From Nonomuraea sp. NEAU-A123 (lineage in GTDB: Bacteria; Actinomycetota; Actinomycetes; Streptosporangiales; Streptosporangiaceae), in the NCBI RefSeq assembly GCF_018603905.1, contig NZ_JAHFZZ010000006.1, positions 186,001 through 250,000 on the forward strand: a DNA stretch of 64,000 bases. The letters run 5' to 3'. The notes below the pieces were generated by a model that was not told where the DNA came from, did not search any database, and saw only the letters and a list, made by a program, of their open reading frames with translations. Below are positions 17,357-25,583 of the stretch, one piece after another. Position numbers and translations under genes: made by a program. The number at the start of each line of letters is the position of its first letter. Within the stretch, counting starts at the first letter, position 1.

Positions 17357-17905
17357 GTCGGCGAAGTGCTTGCCCACCTGGGCGCCGGTCAGCGGTCCGT
17401 CCGTGTGGTACCAGGTGCCCAGGTGGTGCACCGAGCCGAAGAAGTAGTCGACGACGAGCTCGGCCGGGACGCGTTCGCTGAACACCCCCTCGCGCTGGCC
17501 CTCGATCACCAGGTCGCGGAAGCGCTCGTGGTAGCGGCGGCGCTCGGCTCGTACGGTCTTGCGCGTCTCGGGCGCGAGCAGGTGCATCGACCGGAAGAAG
17601 ATCTTGGAGTCGTCGAGGTTCGCGGTGGTGGTCTCGATGACATCGGCCGCCGCCGCGTGCAGCCGCTCGGCGACCGTGCCGGGGCCGTCGGCGATCTCGG
17701 TCAGGCGCTCCATCTGCATGCGCAGCACCCGGCCGTAGATCTCATGCAGCAGATCATCCTTGGAGTCGAAATAGTGGTACATGGCGCCTTTGGTGACGCC
17801 GGCGGCCAGTACGATCTCCTGCACGGAGGCGCCCTCAAAGCCCCGCTCCGCGAAAAGCCGGGTCGCTTCGCCCAGCAGCCTCCTGCGTACCGGTTCGTCC
17901 TTCAC
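17315..17905 (-). CDS. TetR-family repressor of the acyl-CoA dehydrogenase operon
   Basis: The 196-residue regulator has the TetR DNA-binding domain at its N-terminus: RRLLGEATRLFAERGFEGAS, QEIVLAAGVTKGAMYHYF and DSKDDLLHEI. The rest is a helical ligand domain of usual length. The GTG start has no ribosome binding site and lies 12 bp from an ACCGAC..GGTCGGT palindrome like that before the dehydrogenase operon. It probably represses both itself and the three convergent dehydrogenase genes and is released by an acyl-CoA or acid ligand. Regulation is inferred from the paired operators. Confidence 0.85.
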   Translation of the reverse strand: MKDEPVRRRLLGEATRLFAERGFEGASVQEIVLAAGVTKGAMYHYFDSKDDLLHEIYGRVLRMQMERLTEIADGPGTVAERLHAAAADVIETTTANLDDSKIFFRSMHLLAPETRKTVRAERRRYHERFRDLVIEGQREGVFSERVPAELVVDYFFGSVHHLGTWYHTDGPLTGAQVGKHFADLLLTSLGAGHVGE

Positions 17906-17916
17906 GTGTCACAGCA

Positions 17917-17932
17917 TACCGACTGGTCGGTT
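17917..17932. promoter_or_regulatory. TetR-type palindrome before the TetR gene
   Basis: TACCGACTGGTCGGTT carries ACCGAC and GTCGGT arms. It matches the site at 13909-13924 at the other end of the dehydrogenase operon in 13 of 16 positions. Placed 12 bp upstream of the GTG, it fits autoregulation. Confidence 0.75.
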
Positions 17933-18076
17933 GATGCCATCCCAGCAGGTGCTATTTCCGTAACCTTAGGGTCCCCTTGCTTCCGTTGGAGTCAGGTGGG
18001 GTATTAATTAACTCGGCGAGGGATCTTCGGCGTGGCAGATCCCGATGGTTGCAGCGACTCATTGGGGGAGTTTGCC

Positions 18077-18841
18077 GTGCCTGGTGGCTCTATCTACGTG
18101 CAGCAGGACGAGAAGTTCACTGGGGCATCCCCTCAGTGGTACTACGAGAAGTTCTGGCGCGAGGACGCCAACAACCGCAAGCGATCAAGGATGATCAAGG
18201 CGGCCGTTGGCTTCGCGGCGGGCATCGGCCTGGCGCTCCGCTTCGACCTGGGGCTCACCGCCCTCTACGGCCTCGCGTTCGCGGGCCTCGTGGCCGGCAT
18301 CGACTGGTATGTCGCCTGGCGCTCCTTCCGCCTGACCGCGGTCTGGCGGGGCCGGCGGCGCGGCGAGGTGATCACCGGCCGGATGCTCCGCCGCTCGCTC
18401 GGCAAGCACGGCTACAGCGTCCTCGACGGCCGGGCTATCAGGGAGCAGGCGTCCATCGACCACCTCGTGATCGGCCCCGGCGGCGTGTGGGTCATCGACA
18501 ACGAGTCGTGGAGCCCCGACACCGAGATCGCCACCTACTGCGACCGGCTCTTCTTCGGCGAGAAGTACGGCAGCAAGGTGGCCAAGTCCCTGGTCGAGAC
18601 CTCCAACGCCTTCGCCGAGTTGCTGACCCGCGAGACCGGGATCCCGGTGACGATCACCCCGCTGCTCGCCGTGCACTGCGGCCTGCTGCCGCGCGGCGGC
18701 CAGGTCACCGCCGAGGGCCTCACGCTGCTCAAGCCGAGCCTGGCGGCCAAGCGCATCAAGGCGATCGCCGGAGAGGTGCTCGACGAGCAGCAGATCGAGC
18801 TGCTCACCCGCACCGCCGCTCGGGAGCTCCAGCGTGCCTGA
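18077..18841 (+). CDS. NERD-domain membrane protein
   Basis: The 254-residue protein has two hydrophobic segments near residues 40-76 (KAAVGFAAGIGLALRF, LYGLAFAGLVAGIDWYVAW). A nuclease-related domain follows: GEVITGRMLRRSLGKHGYSV, EQASIDHLVIGPGGVWVIDN. NERD domains belong to the PD-(D/E)XK superfamily, but the usual D..(E/D)xK triad is not clear: the strand ends DNESW rather than (E/D)xK, so nuclease activity is doubtful. GTG 18077 is chosen over GTG 18032 because GGGGGAG ends 6 nt before it. It converges on the VWA gene with a 5-bp gap. Cellular role unknown. Confidence 0.78.
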   Translation: MPGGSIYVQQDEKFTGASPQWYYEKFWREDANNRKRSRMIKAAVGFAAGIGLALRFDLGLTALYGLAFAGLVAGIDWYVAWRSFRLTAVWRGRRRGEVITGRMLRRSLGKHGYSVLDGRAIREQASIDHLVIGPGGVWVIDNESWSPDTEIATYCDRLFFGEKYGSKVAKSLVETSNAFAELLTRETGIPVTITPLLAVHCGLLPRGGQVTAEGLTLLKPSLAAKRIKAIAGEVLDEQQIELLTRTAARELQRA

Positions 18842-18846
18842 CTCGC

Positions 18847-20199
18847 TCAGGCGAGGTCTTCGATGAACGCGGTGAGCTGCGCGACGTTGCGGCACTCGTA
18901 CATCGGCACGACCGCGTCGTAGTCGGTGGCGATGGAGTCGCCCGTGTCCCACTGCTGCCGCGGCTCCGGGTTCAGCCAGTACGCGTGCCGGGCCTTGGCG
19001 GCCAGGGCGCGCAGGGTGTCGACGGCGGCCGGCTGGTAGTTGGAACGGGCGTCGCCGAGGATCAGCAGCGACGTCTTGGAGCCGATCGCGTCGCCGTAGC
19101 GCTCGGCGAACCGCTCGAAGGAATGGCCGTAGTTCGTCCGCCCGAAGCGCACCATGTCCGCCTCGTTGGCCAGCCGGGTCATCGCCTCCACCACGTCCGC
19201 GCCGGGGACGAAGAAGCGGGTGATCTCGTCGACCGTGTCCACGAACCCGAACGCCCGTACCTTGGTGAACTGCTCCCTCAGCGCGTACGTGAGCAGCAGC
19301 GTGAAGTGCGCGAACGACGAGACCGAGTCGCTGGTGTCGCAGAGGATCACCAGCTCGGGCTTGTGCGGCCGGGGCGGCTTGAAATGCGTGGTCAGTGGGA
19401 CGCCGCCGCTCTGCAGTGAGGCCCGCATGGTGCGGCGGAAGTCGAGACGGCCGCGTTTGCCCTTCCGATGCTTGATCGTCAGCCTGGCCGCCAGGCGCCG
19501 GGCCAGCGGGTAGACCTCGCGTCGCAGTCGGGCCAGGTCCGCCTTGGTGATGCGGAGGAAGTCGAGCTGGTCGAGCGGGGGGCGGACGGCCGAGCGGGCG
19601 ATGCGTTCGACGCCGGAGTCCTCGGCGATGCGGCGGCGCACGTCGGTGGCGACCGCGTCCTCGAAGCGCTTGATGCCGGCGTTCACCCGCTGCCGCGCGG
19701 TCTTCTCGGCCAGCCCACCGCGCTCCTGACCGGCCAGGACCTCTTGGAGGATCCGCGCCATCAGCGTCTCGGGGGACAGCGCGCGCAGGACGCTGTAGGA
19801 GAACCAGTTCTGGCGGCCGGGACCCGCCGGCTGCCGGCCGAACCGCCCGACCATGGCCCTGGCGAACTCCCGCATCTCGGCCTCGCCGCCATCGGTGAGC
19901 AGCCGGGCCAGGTGGTCGCGTAGCTCGCTGAGGTCTTCGCCTTTGGGGCCTTCGCCGTACAGGCCGGTCGTGGAGGACGGAAACCACAGGTCGAACAGCA
20001 TGTCGAACCCGGGGCGGTACCCCGGCTTCTTGACCAGCGTCGCAGCGTAGGCGGCGCGCAGCGACTCGCGCTCGGTCAGGTCGATCACCCGCAGCGCCCG
20101 CACCGCGTCGAGCCCTTCGGCCAGCGACACGGGCAGCCCCGCCTCCCGCAGCGCATGCACGAACCCGACATGCCTGTCGACCAGCGACGTGTCACTCAT
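18847..20199 (-). CDS. VWA (CoxE-like) domain protein
   Basis: The 450-residue protein has a long alpha-helical N-terminal half and a C-terminal von Willebrand A domain of the CoxE type, with the MIDAS start CDTSDSVSSFAHF and the downstream Asp in LLILGDARSNYQP. It overlaps the MoxR ATPase gene by 8 bp. MoxR-VWA pairs act as chaperone modules that insert metals or activate enzymes, as in CO dehydrogenase and methanol dehydrogenase maturation. No oxidoreductase client is near, so the target is unknown. The start ATG is fixed by the overlap. Confidence 0.85.
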   Translation of the reverse strand: MSDTSLVDRHVGFVHALREAGLPVSLAEGLDAVRALRVIDLTERESLRAAYAATLVKKPGYRPGFDMLFDLWFPSSTTGLYGEGPKGEDLSELRDHLARLLTDGGEAEMREFARAMVGRFGRQPAGPGRQNWFSYSVLRALSPETLMARILQEVLAGQERGGLAEKTARQRVNAGIKRFEDAVATDVRRRIAEDSGVERIARSAVRPPLDQLDFLRITKADLARLRREVYPLARRLAARLTIKHRKGKRGRLDFRRTMRASLQSGGVPLTTHFKPPRPHKPELVILCDTSDSVSSFAHFTLLLTYALREQFTKVRAFGFVDTVDEITRFFVPGADVVEAMTRLANEADMVRFGRTNYGHSFERFAERYGDAIGSKTSLLILGDARSNYQPAAVDTLRALAAKARHAYWLNPEPRQQWDTGDSIATDYDAVVPMYECRNVAQLTAFIEDLA

Positions 20200-21031
20200 G
20201 AGGCAGCCCGAGCTCCTTGGCCGCGCGAACGTGGTCGGAGGCGTGCTTGAGCACCACGCCCAGCGTGCCCGCCACGGTCGCCGCGTCCAGTTCGTCGCGC
20301 CCCAGGGCGAGCAGCGTGTTCGCCCAGTCGACCGTCTCGGCCACCGACGGCGCCTTCTTCAGCTCCAGGGACCGCAGCGTGGCGACGGTCCTGGCCAACT
20401 GCTCGGCCAGGTCCGCGCGGATCGTCGGCACCTGGCTGAGCACGATGTCGCGCTCGCGTTCCGGCGTCGGGTACTCGATGTGCAGATAGAGACAGCGCCG
20501 CTTGAGCGCCTCGGACAGCTCGCGGGTCGCGTTGGAGGTCAGCACGACGTACGGTTTGCGCACCGCGCTGATGGTGCCCAGCTCCGGGATCGTCACCTGA
20601 AAGTCCGACAGGAGCTCCAGCAGCAGCCCCTCGACCTCCACATCCGCCTTGTCCGTCTCGTCGATGAGCAGCACGGTCGGCACCCCGGCCCTGATCGCCT
20701 TGAGCAGCGGCCGCTCCAGCAGGAACTCCTCGCTGAAGATGTCGTCATCGGCACTGGTGGCCTGGATGCGCAGGAGCTGCTTCTTGTAGTTCCACTCGTA
20801 CAGGGCCCTGGCCTCGTCGAGCCCCTCGTAGCACTGCAACCTGATCAGCTCGGAGCCGGTGGCCAGCGCCACGGCCTTGGCCAGCTGCGTCTTGCCCACC
20901 CCCGCTGGGCCTTCGACCAGCAGCGGCTTGCCGAGGGCGGCGGCGAGGAACACCGAGGTGGAGATGGCGTCGTCGGAGAGATAGTCAACGGCGGCGAGCC
21001 GCTCGGTCACGGCGGCGGGCGAGTCGAACAT
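20192..21031 (-). CDS. MoxR-family AAA+ ATPase
   Basis: The 279-residue ATPase has Walker A GPAGVGKTQ (41-49), Walker B VLLIDETDKAD, the sensor VVLTSNATRELSEALKRRCL with its arginine finger, and a short lid domain. It corresponds to the CoxD-type MoxR branch. It is the first gene of a two-gene operon with the overlapping VWA protein, with which it most likely forms a chaperone pair. The ATG start lies about 60 bp upstream of the tRNA-Lys promoter, on the opposite strand. Confidence 0.9.
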   Translation of the reverse strand: MFDSPAAVTERLAAVDYLSDDAISTSVFLAAALGKPLLVEGPAGVGKTQLAKAVALATGSELIRLQCYEGLDEARALYEWNYKKQLLRIQATSADDDIFSEEFLLERPLLKAIRAGVPTVLLIDETDKADVEVEGLLLELLSDFQVTIPELGTISAVRKPYVVLTSNATRELSEALKRRCLYLHIEYPTPERERDIVLSQVPTIRADLAEQLARTVATLRSLELKKAPSVAETVDWANTLLALGRDELDAATVAGTLGVVLKHASDHVRAAKELGLPHE

Positions 21032-21090
21032 CGATGCTCCTGTCTGAATGCCGAACTTTATTCTAGCGGCAGGCAGGCAGGTGATACCGA

Positions 21091-21120
21091 TTCGACCAGG
21101 ATGCGGAGTGCCGGTATATT
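21091..21120 (+). promoter_or_regulatory. Probable promoter of tRNA-Lys
   Basis: TTCGAC and TATATT are separated by 18 bp, and the tRNA begins 11 bp after TATATT. Spacing and position fit a housekeeping-sigma promoter. Confidence 0.55.
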
Positions 21121-21131
21121 CCTCTCTGCAA

Positions 21132-21205
21132 GCGCCGTTAGCTCAGTTGGTTAGAGCAGCTGACTCTTAATCAGCGGGTCCGGGGTTCGAGTCCCTGACG
21201 GCGCA
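21132..21205 (+). tRNA. tRNA-Lys (anticodon CTT)
   Basis: The 74-nt sequence folds into a full cloverleaf. The acceptor stem is GCGCCGT/ACGGCGC with discriminator A, the D-loop region reads TTAGCTCAGTTGGTTAGAGC, the anticodon arm is CTGACTCTTAATCAG with CTT, and the T-arm is CCGGGGTTCGAGTCCCTG. The CCA end is not encoded. A terminator follows within 5 nt. Confidence 0.98.
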
Positions 21206-21209
21206 CAGC

Positions 21210-21244
21210 GAAACCCCGGCTCATCTATCTTGAGCCGGGGTTTC
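21210..21244 (+). terminator. Terminator of tRNA-Lys
   Basis: A perfect 14-bp stem, GAAACCCCGGCTCA paired with TGAGCCGGGGTTTC, encloses a 7-nt loop and is followed by TTTG. It also contains the stop codon of the minus-strand unknown gene downstream, so it can act in both directions. Confidence 0.85.
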
Positions 21245-21946
21245 TTTGTCTACCGACCGGCCTGGCTGTGCCCAGGGAGGTGGCCGGTCCCGCGCGGCCG
21301 AGATCGCTTTCGGGGTGGGCCGTCCAGCAGACTGCGGAACCCTTTCGAGCGGTATTCCCAGCGCCTCCGCCCAATGCCGACGCCAGGAGAGTCGTCGTTG
21401 GGCTTCGCGTTCCACGCGGGTTTGAGCCTTGAGGCGGCGGCGCTCGACTTCGGTGCGGGCCGCGCTCTCCGACCGGAGCCAGGGCGGCGGATTTCGCAGC
21501 AGGCCTGCCACATGCTGGGCCGACCAGCGGCCGCTGCCGGGACGCAGCTGTCGGATCACATCGACCGGCAGGCTGAACAGCTCGGCCACCGATGCGTCGG
21601 AGAGCCGGGTGGCTGCCCGGATGGCCGCGTCGACGGCTGCCTGCTCGGCGCGGTGGCGCCGGGACGCGTCCGCCACGGCACGGCTTGCCGCCGCTTGGGC
21701 GGCTCGGCGTAGCTCCTCATCGGCTCGGGCGTGCAGGAACCAGGCAGGTGGTGAGGAAAGCAGCTCACGCAGGGCCGGAGCGTACAGGTGGTCGCCGAGG
21801 CGCGGAAAATCGGCGGGGAACGCATCAACAGGCACGCCGAGGGCATCCGTTGGCGCGGTCAGCAGGGTGACCACCTCGCTTGCGAGGGGGAGGAGCGAGC
21901 CGAGCATGGCATCGAGGTCAGGGCGGGACAGCCGGGCTCTCCGCAT
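21221..21946 (-). CDS. Unknown protein with HTH-like segment, possibly 5'-truncated
   Basis: I do not recognise this 241-residue protein. It is Arg/Ala-rich and helical. Two stretches look related, LLSSPPAWFLHARADEELRR and LLRNPPPWLRSESAARTEVE, and the segment between (DASVAELFSLPVDVIRQLRP) resembles a helix-turn-helix. The C-terminal tail is polar and its stop codon lies inside the tRNA terminator. The ATG has no ribosome binding site and sits exactly where the neighbouring plus-strand gene is broken off, so the 5' end may be missing too. It may be a remnant of island DNA inserted next to the tRNA gene. Coding status is moderately likely. Confidence 0.45.
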   Translation of the reverse strand: MRRARLSRPDLDAMLGSLLPLASEVVTLLTAPTDALGVPVDAFPADFPRLGDHLYAPALRELLSSPPAWFLHARADEELRRAAQAAASRAVADASRRHRAEQAAVDAAIRAATRLSDASVAELFSLPVDVIRQLRPGSGRWSAQHVAGLLRNPPPWLRSESAARTEVERRRLKAQTRVEREAQRRLSWRRHWAEALGIPLERVPQSAGRPTPKAISAARDRPPPWAQPGRSVDKETPAQDR

Positions 21947-23144
21947 GGGCTCGCCGCTGCCCGCGCCCCATCGTGCTGCTCGTGGACGAGATCGACTCGA
22001 TCCATGGCGATGAGTTGATCAGCGTTCTCCGGCAGCTCCGCCAGGGATACAACAGCTTCCCGGTGCCGTTCCCGCACAGTGTGGCGCTGTGCGGGATGCG
22101 TGACGTGCGCGACTACAAGACAGCCTCGGGCGGCGACCCGTCAAGGCTGGTCGGCCCCTCGCCGTTCAACATCCTTGCCGAGTCGATGCGGCCGGCGGAC
22201 TTTACCTTCGAGCAGGTGGCCGAGCTGTACGGCCAGCACACCGACGCCACCGGCCAGGAGTTCACCGCGCACGCGATACAGCGCGCCTTCCACGCCAGCC
22301 AAGGGCAGCCGTGGCTGGTCAACGCCCTCGCCCGCGAGATCATCCGCGAGACGCGCATCCCGGAAAGTCAGTCGATCACCGAAGAGCACATGAACCAGGC
22401 GGTCGAGCGGCTCATCGTCGCCCGCGCCGTTCACCTGGACTCCATGGCCGCCAAGCTGCGTGAGGACGCGTCCAGCGCATCATCGAGCCACTCCTCACCG
22501 GCGAAGTGCGGGAGAACGTCTATGACGATGACCTCGCCTACGTCCGCGATCTCGGCCTCATCACCCAGAAACCGCCGGTCCAGGTCGCCAACCCGATTTA
22601 TCAGGAAGTCATCGTGCGGGTCCTCAGCCAGGACGTCGAGGCCGAGATCCTGCTCGACCGCTCAGCCTTCTTCACCTCGGACGGGCGGCTCGACATGCCG
22701 GGGATCCTGCAGGGGTTCCTCACCTTCTGGCGGCGCAACGGCGAGATCCTGCAGAGCCGTGAGACCTATCACGAGGCCGCCTGCCACCTGATCTTCATGG
22801 CTTGGCTGCACCGGGTGGTCAACGGCGGCGGTGTGATCGACCGTGAGTACGCCCTGGGCCGTGGTCGCATGGACATCTGCATCCAATGGCCCTACACAGA
22901 CGCCGACGGCAAGCGCGGCTGGCAGTGGGAGGCCATCGAACTCAAGGTCCATCACCCCAGACAGCCCGACCCCGTCGAAGACGGCCTGCACCAGCTCGAC
23001 GGATACCTCGATCATCTCGACCTGAGCCACGGCATCCTCATCGTCTTCGACCGCCGGCCCACTGCCCCACACCTCCTGGAGCGCACCGCCATCGAACAGG
23101 TCACCAGCCCGCGCGGTCACGCCGTCACCCTCGTCCGGGCATGA
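21937..23144 (+). pseudogene. AAA ATPase / PD-(D/E)XK nuclease-like gene, 5'-truncated and frameshifted
   Basis: Translation gives PIVLLVDEIDSIHGDELISV (Walker B), GMRDVRDYKTASGG, QGQPWLVNALAREI and AVHLDSMAAKLRED in one frame. It then continues in a second frame as RVQRIIEPLLTGEVRENVYD, DDLAYVRDLGLITQ, DGRLDMPGILQGF, and the nuclease-like core GRGRMDICIQWP then WEAIELKVHH (D..ExK). This is the architecture of the AAA-ATPase-like/PDDEXK_9 proteins. The frame changes at 22462-22468, where one base appears lost between KLRE and RVQR. The N-terminal part with Walker A is absent; homology begins abruptly near 21940. Two independent lesions make this a pseudogene. Confidence 0.8.
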
Positions 23145-23467
23145 AGGCTCACACGCTGACATCCTGGGGTCAGACCAGGCGACGCCGACCCACGGGTCCG
23201 GTACGCCCTGCCGTCGGGTCCGGTACGCCCTGCCGTATTCGCAGATGGCCCACGTGCCGCAGGCCGGCGGGGACGTGGAGATCTTCATGTGCGGCAGGGT
23301 GACGAGCGGCCCGTTGGCCTCGCGCGAGGGCTGATCGGCTGCGAACTCCCGTACGGCGATCGTGAAGGTTCCCGAGATGGATCCGGGGATTCACAGGTCG
23401 GCGGGTTCCCTGAGCCCGTCCTGCGCGCCGAACGCGAGCAGGGCAGGCTCGGCTCCGGCCCGGGTGT
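23145..23467. other. Gene-poor remnant region
   Basis: No convincing gene lies between the broken ATPase gene and the ferredoxin gene. It holds a perfect 21-nt direct duplication and a 29-codon frame (23245-23334, MAHVPQAGGDVEIFMCGRVT...) that could be the tail of a lost gene. It looks like decayed DNA. Confidence 0.5.
23194..23237 (+). repeat. 22-nt direct tandem duplication
   Basis: GGGTCCGGTACGCCCTGCCG followed by TC or TA occurs twice head to tail (23194-23215 and 23216-23237), with only the last base different. It is not part of a longer array. Confidence 0.9.
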
Positions 23468-23662
23468 CTATTCGTCCAGGACGATGGCCCCAGCGGGGCA
23501 GACCGCGGCGGTCTCGCGGACCGCCGCGTGCTGGTCCTCGCCGGGCTCAGCATCCAGCAGGATGACGATGCCGTCATCGTCGCGCTGGTCGAAGACCGCT
23601 GGGGCGATCAGCACGCACTGGCCGGCGCCGCAGCACTTCTCCTCGTCAACAGTGATCTTCAT
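23468..23662 (-). CDS. Single-cluster ferredoxin (3Fe-4S type), P450 partner
   Basis: The 64-residue protein starts MKITVDEEKCCGAGQCVLIA and ends VCPAGAIVLDE. The cysteines form C-x5-C then CP near the end, with Gly-Ala in place of the middle cysteine of a 4Fe-4S motif, as in actinobacterial 3Fe-4S ferredoxins that feed electrons to P450s. Its ATG lies 2 bp after the P450 stop codon and has GGTGG 5 nt upstream, so the two are cotranscribed and very likely act together. No dedicated reductase gene adjoins. Confidence 0.9.
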   Translation of the reverse strand: MKITVDEEKCCGAGQCVLIAPAVFDQRDDDGIVILLDAEPGEDQHAAVRETAAVCPAGAIVLDE

Positions 23663-23664
23663 TG

Positions 23665-24864
23665 TTACCACCTCACCGGAAGCTTGAGCAGGCCGCCGAC
23701 GGCGAGACCGTCCAACCGCTCCAGCTCCTCCACCGGCACCGCCAGGACCAGCGTCGGGAGCTTGCGCAGCAGGACCTCCAGCACGACCTGCAGCTCGGTG
23801 CGGGCCAGCGCCTGGCCGAGGCAGGAGTGGGCGCCGGAGCCGAAGGCCAGGTGCGGGTTGGGGCTGCGGGTCAAGTCCAACCGGTCGGCGGCATCGAAGG
23901 CGCCCTCGTCGCGGTTGGCGGCGGCCATGCTGCAGATCACCGTGGTGCCCTTCGGCAACACCGTGCCGCCGACCTCGGTCTCCTCGGGCAGATAGCGGGG
24001 CAGGCCGAAGCCGGAGTTGGCGTCGAAGCGCAGAGACTCCTCCACCGCGGTGCGGATCAGCGACGGGTCGGCCAGCAGCCGCTCCCAGCGTGTGCGGTCG
24101 GCCAGCAGCATCGCCACCATCTTGCCGATCATGTTGGCGGTGGTCTCGTGCCCGGCGACCAGCAGCGCCATCCCGGTGACCAGCACCTGCAGCTCCGTCA
24201 GCCCGCCGTCCTCCGGCCCGCCTGCCGCGATCAGCTCGCTGAGCAGGTCGTCACCAGGTTCGGCGCGCTTGGCGGCGAGGTGGTCCGACATGTACTGAAA
24301 GAACTCGGCCTGCGCGGCGTCGATCTCGGACTTCTCGTACTTGGTCAGGTTGAGCAGGGTGTCGGACCAGTAGGAGAACCGCTCGCGGTCGGCGGCGGGT
24401 ACGCCGAGCATGTCGCAGATGACGTAGACCGGCAGCGGGAAGCCCAGCGACGCCTTGAGGTCGGCGGGCCGGCCGCGCTCGACCATCTCGTCGATCAATT
24501 GCTCGGCGATCCGCGCCATCTGGGGGCGCAGGGCGGACATGCGCTTGGCGGTGAACCACTTGCCGACCAGGCGCCTCCAGCGCTGGTGCTCCTCGCCGCC
24601 GTCCGGGATGATCGCCGCCATCTCGCTGCTGAACAGGCCGCCATCGTCGGTGTCCGACAGCCGGGCCGCGTCCGGGGCGTTGAGCAGGCGGCTGAGGCGC
24701 GGGTCGGCGAGCACCTGCTTGACGTCCTCGTAGCGGGTCAGCAGCGTCGCCTGGTCGCCGCTGGGCAGCTGCACGTGCGCCACCGGGCACTCGCCGCGCA
24801 GCTTCGCCCATTCGGCGGGCGGTTCCAGCGCGGTGTCGTTGGGGATCGGATAGGCCAGGGTCAT
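23665..24864 (-). CDS. Cytochrome P450
   Basis: The 399-residue soluble bacterial P450 has the I-helix oxygen-binding motif AGHETT (237-242), the ExxR motif EESLR (275-279), and the heme loop FGSGAHSCLG (341-350) with the axial Cys348. Length is normal. It is followed at once by its ferredoxin gene and is divergent from a TetR gene with palindromes between. Substrate class cannot be assigned; the operon is probably de-repressed by a ligand of the TetR protein. The ATG overlaps no other gene. Confidence 0.95.
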   Translation of the reverse strand: MTLAYPIPNDTALEPPAEWAKLRGECPVAHVQLPSGDQATLLTRYEDVKQVLADPRLSRLLNAPDAARLSDTDDGGLFSSEMAAIIPDGGEEHQRWRRLVGKWFTAKRMSALRPQMARIAEQLIDEMVERGRPADLKASLGFPLPVYVICDMLGVPAADRERFSYWSDTLLNLTKYEKSEIDAAQAEFFQYMSDHLAAKRAEPGDDLLSELIAAGGPEDGGLTELQVLVTGMALLVAGHETTANMIGKMVAMLLADRTRWERLLADPSLIRTAVEESLRFDANSGFGLPRYLPEETEVGGTVLPKGTTVICSMAAANRDEGAFDAADRLDLTRSPNPHLAFGSGAHSCLGQALARTELQVVLEVLLRKLPTLVLAVPVEELERLDGLAVGGLLKLPVRW

Positions 24865-24913
24865 GCGGCTACTCCTTGGAAGAGGCGGTGGTCGCCAGAG
24901 GGCTCATTGTTAG

Positions 24914-24945
24914 CCTACATCTGTAGGAAAACCGACATATGTCGG
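24914..24945. promoter_or_regulatory. Two palindromes between the P450 and TetR genes
   Basis: CCTACATCTGTAGG (24914-24927, 5-bp arms) and the perfect 14-bp palindrome CCGACATATGTCGG (24932-24945) lie side by side, 18 bp centre to centre. An outer pair, AGCCTA (24912) and TAGGCT (24953), encloses both, and TAGGCT is also the likely -10 box of the TetR gene. This fits an autorepressed TetR operator. Confidence 0.75.
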
Positions 24946-24964
24946 AATACGATAGGCTGATGTC

Positions 24965-25555
24965 GTGGCCATGATCAAGACCCAATCGAGCGACCGGCGC
25001 GTCCGCCGCACCCGAGCGGCCTTGGCCCGCGCGCTGATCCAGCTCGTCGCGGAGCAGGAGCTGGCCAGAATCAGCGTCTCGGACGTCGCCGAACTCGCCG
25101 AAGTGAGCCGCTCGTCCTTCTACGACCACTACCGCGACGTGCACGAACTGGCCGAGGACGCCTGTACGGCGATGATCGACGACCTGCTCGAGGCGGTGCC
25201 GAAGCCCTCGCTCGACTCCGGCGACCTGGCCCAGGACACGACCGCGTCGCTGACCGCCTTCTTCGCCAGCCTGGCCGAGCACGCCGGGCTCTTCCGCGCG
25301 CTGCTGGGGCCGCAGGGCAGCGCGCGCGTCATCGACCACATTCGCGCTCGGATCACCGAGGCGACCAGCGATCATCTGCTCGACGATTTTTCGCCCGTTC
25401 CGCCCGATGTCACGGCGGCGTTCACCGCCGGGGCGCTCATCGGGGTGTCGGTCGACTGGCTCCAGCGCGGATGTCCGCGAACCCCGGCCGAGATGGCCGC
25501 CGCCACCTGGCCCCTGCTGAACGCGCTCTATCGCCTGGAGTCCGGTGACGACTGA
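24965..25555 (+). CDS. TetR-family regulator of the P450 operon
   Basis: The 196-residue protein has an N-terminal helix-turn-helix (RRTRAALARALIQLVAEQEL, ARISVSDVAELAEVSRSSFY, DHYRDVHELAED) and a TetR ligand domain whose C-terminal part resembles TetR_C_7/AcrR-like regulators (FTAGALIGVSVDWLQRGCPR). GTG 24965 stands 6 nt after TAGGCT, suggesting a leaderless transcript; ATG 24971 is the alternative. It is divergent from the P450-ferredoxin pair with palindromes between, so it is the likely repressor of both directions. Confidence 0.85.
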   Translation: MAMIKTQSSDRRVRRTRAALARALIQLVAEQELARISVSDVAELAEVSRSSFYDHYRDVHELAEDACTAMIDDLLEAVPKPSLDSGDLAQDTTASLTAFFASLAEHAGLFRALLGPQGSARVIDHIRARITEATSDHLLDDFSPVPPDVTAAFTAGALIGVSVDWLQRGCPRTPAEMAAATWPLLNALYRLESGDD

Positions 25556-25583
25556 GGGCCACGGCCATGGCTGGGGTCCTACT

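Noticed and set aside
23245-23334. 29-codon open frame in the remnant region
   Set aside because: It has no ribosome binding site and no recognisable partner; it is more likely a gene fragment than a working small gene.
21132-23467. Prophage or integrative element at tRNA-Lys
   Set aside because: No integrase, recombination directionality factor or repeat of the tRNA 3' end was found within the visible region; only decayed genes remain.
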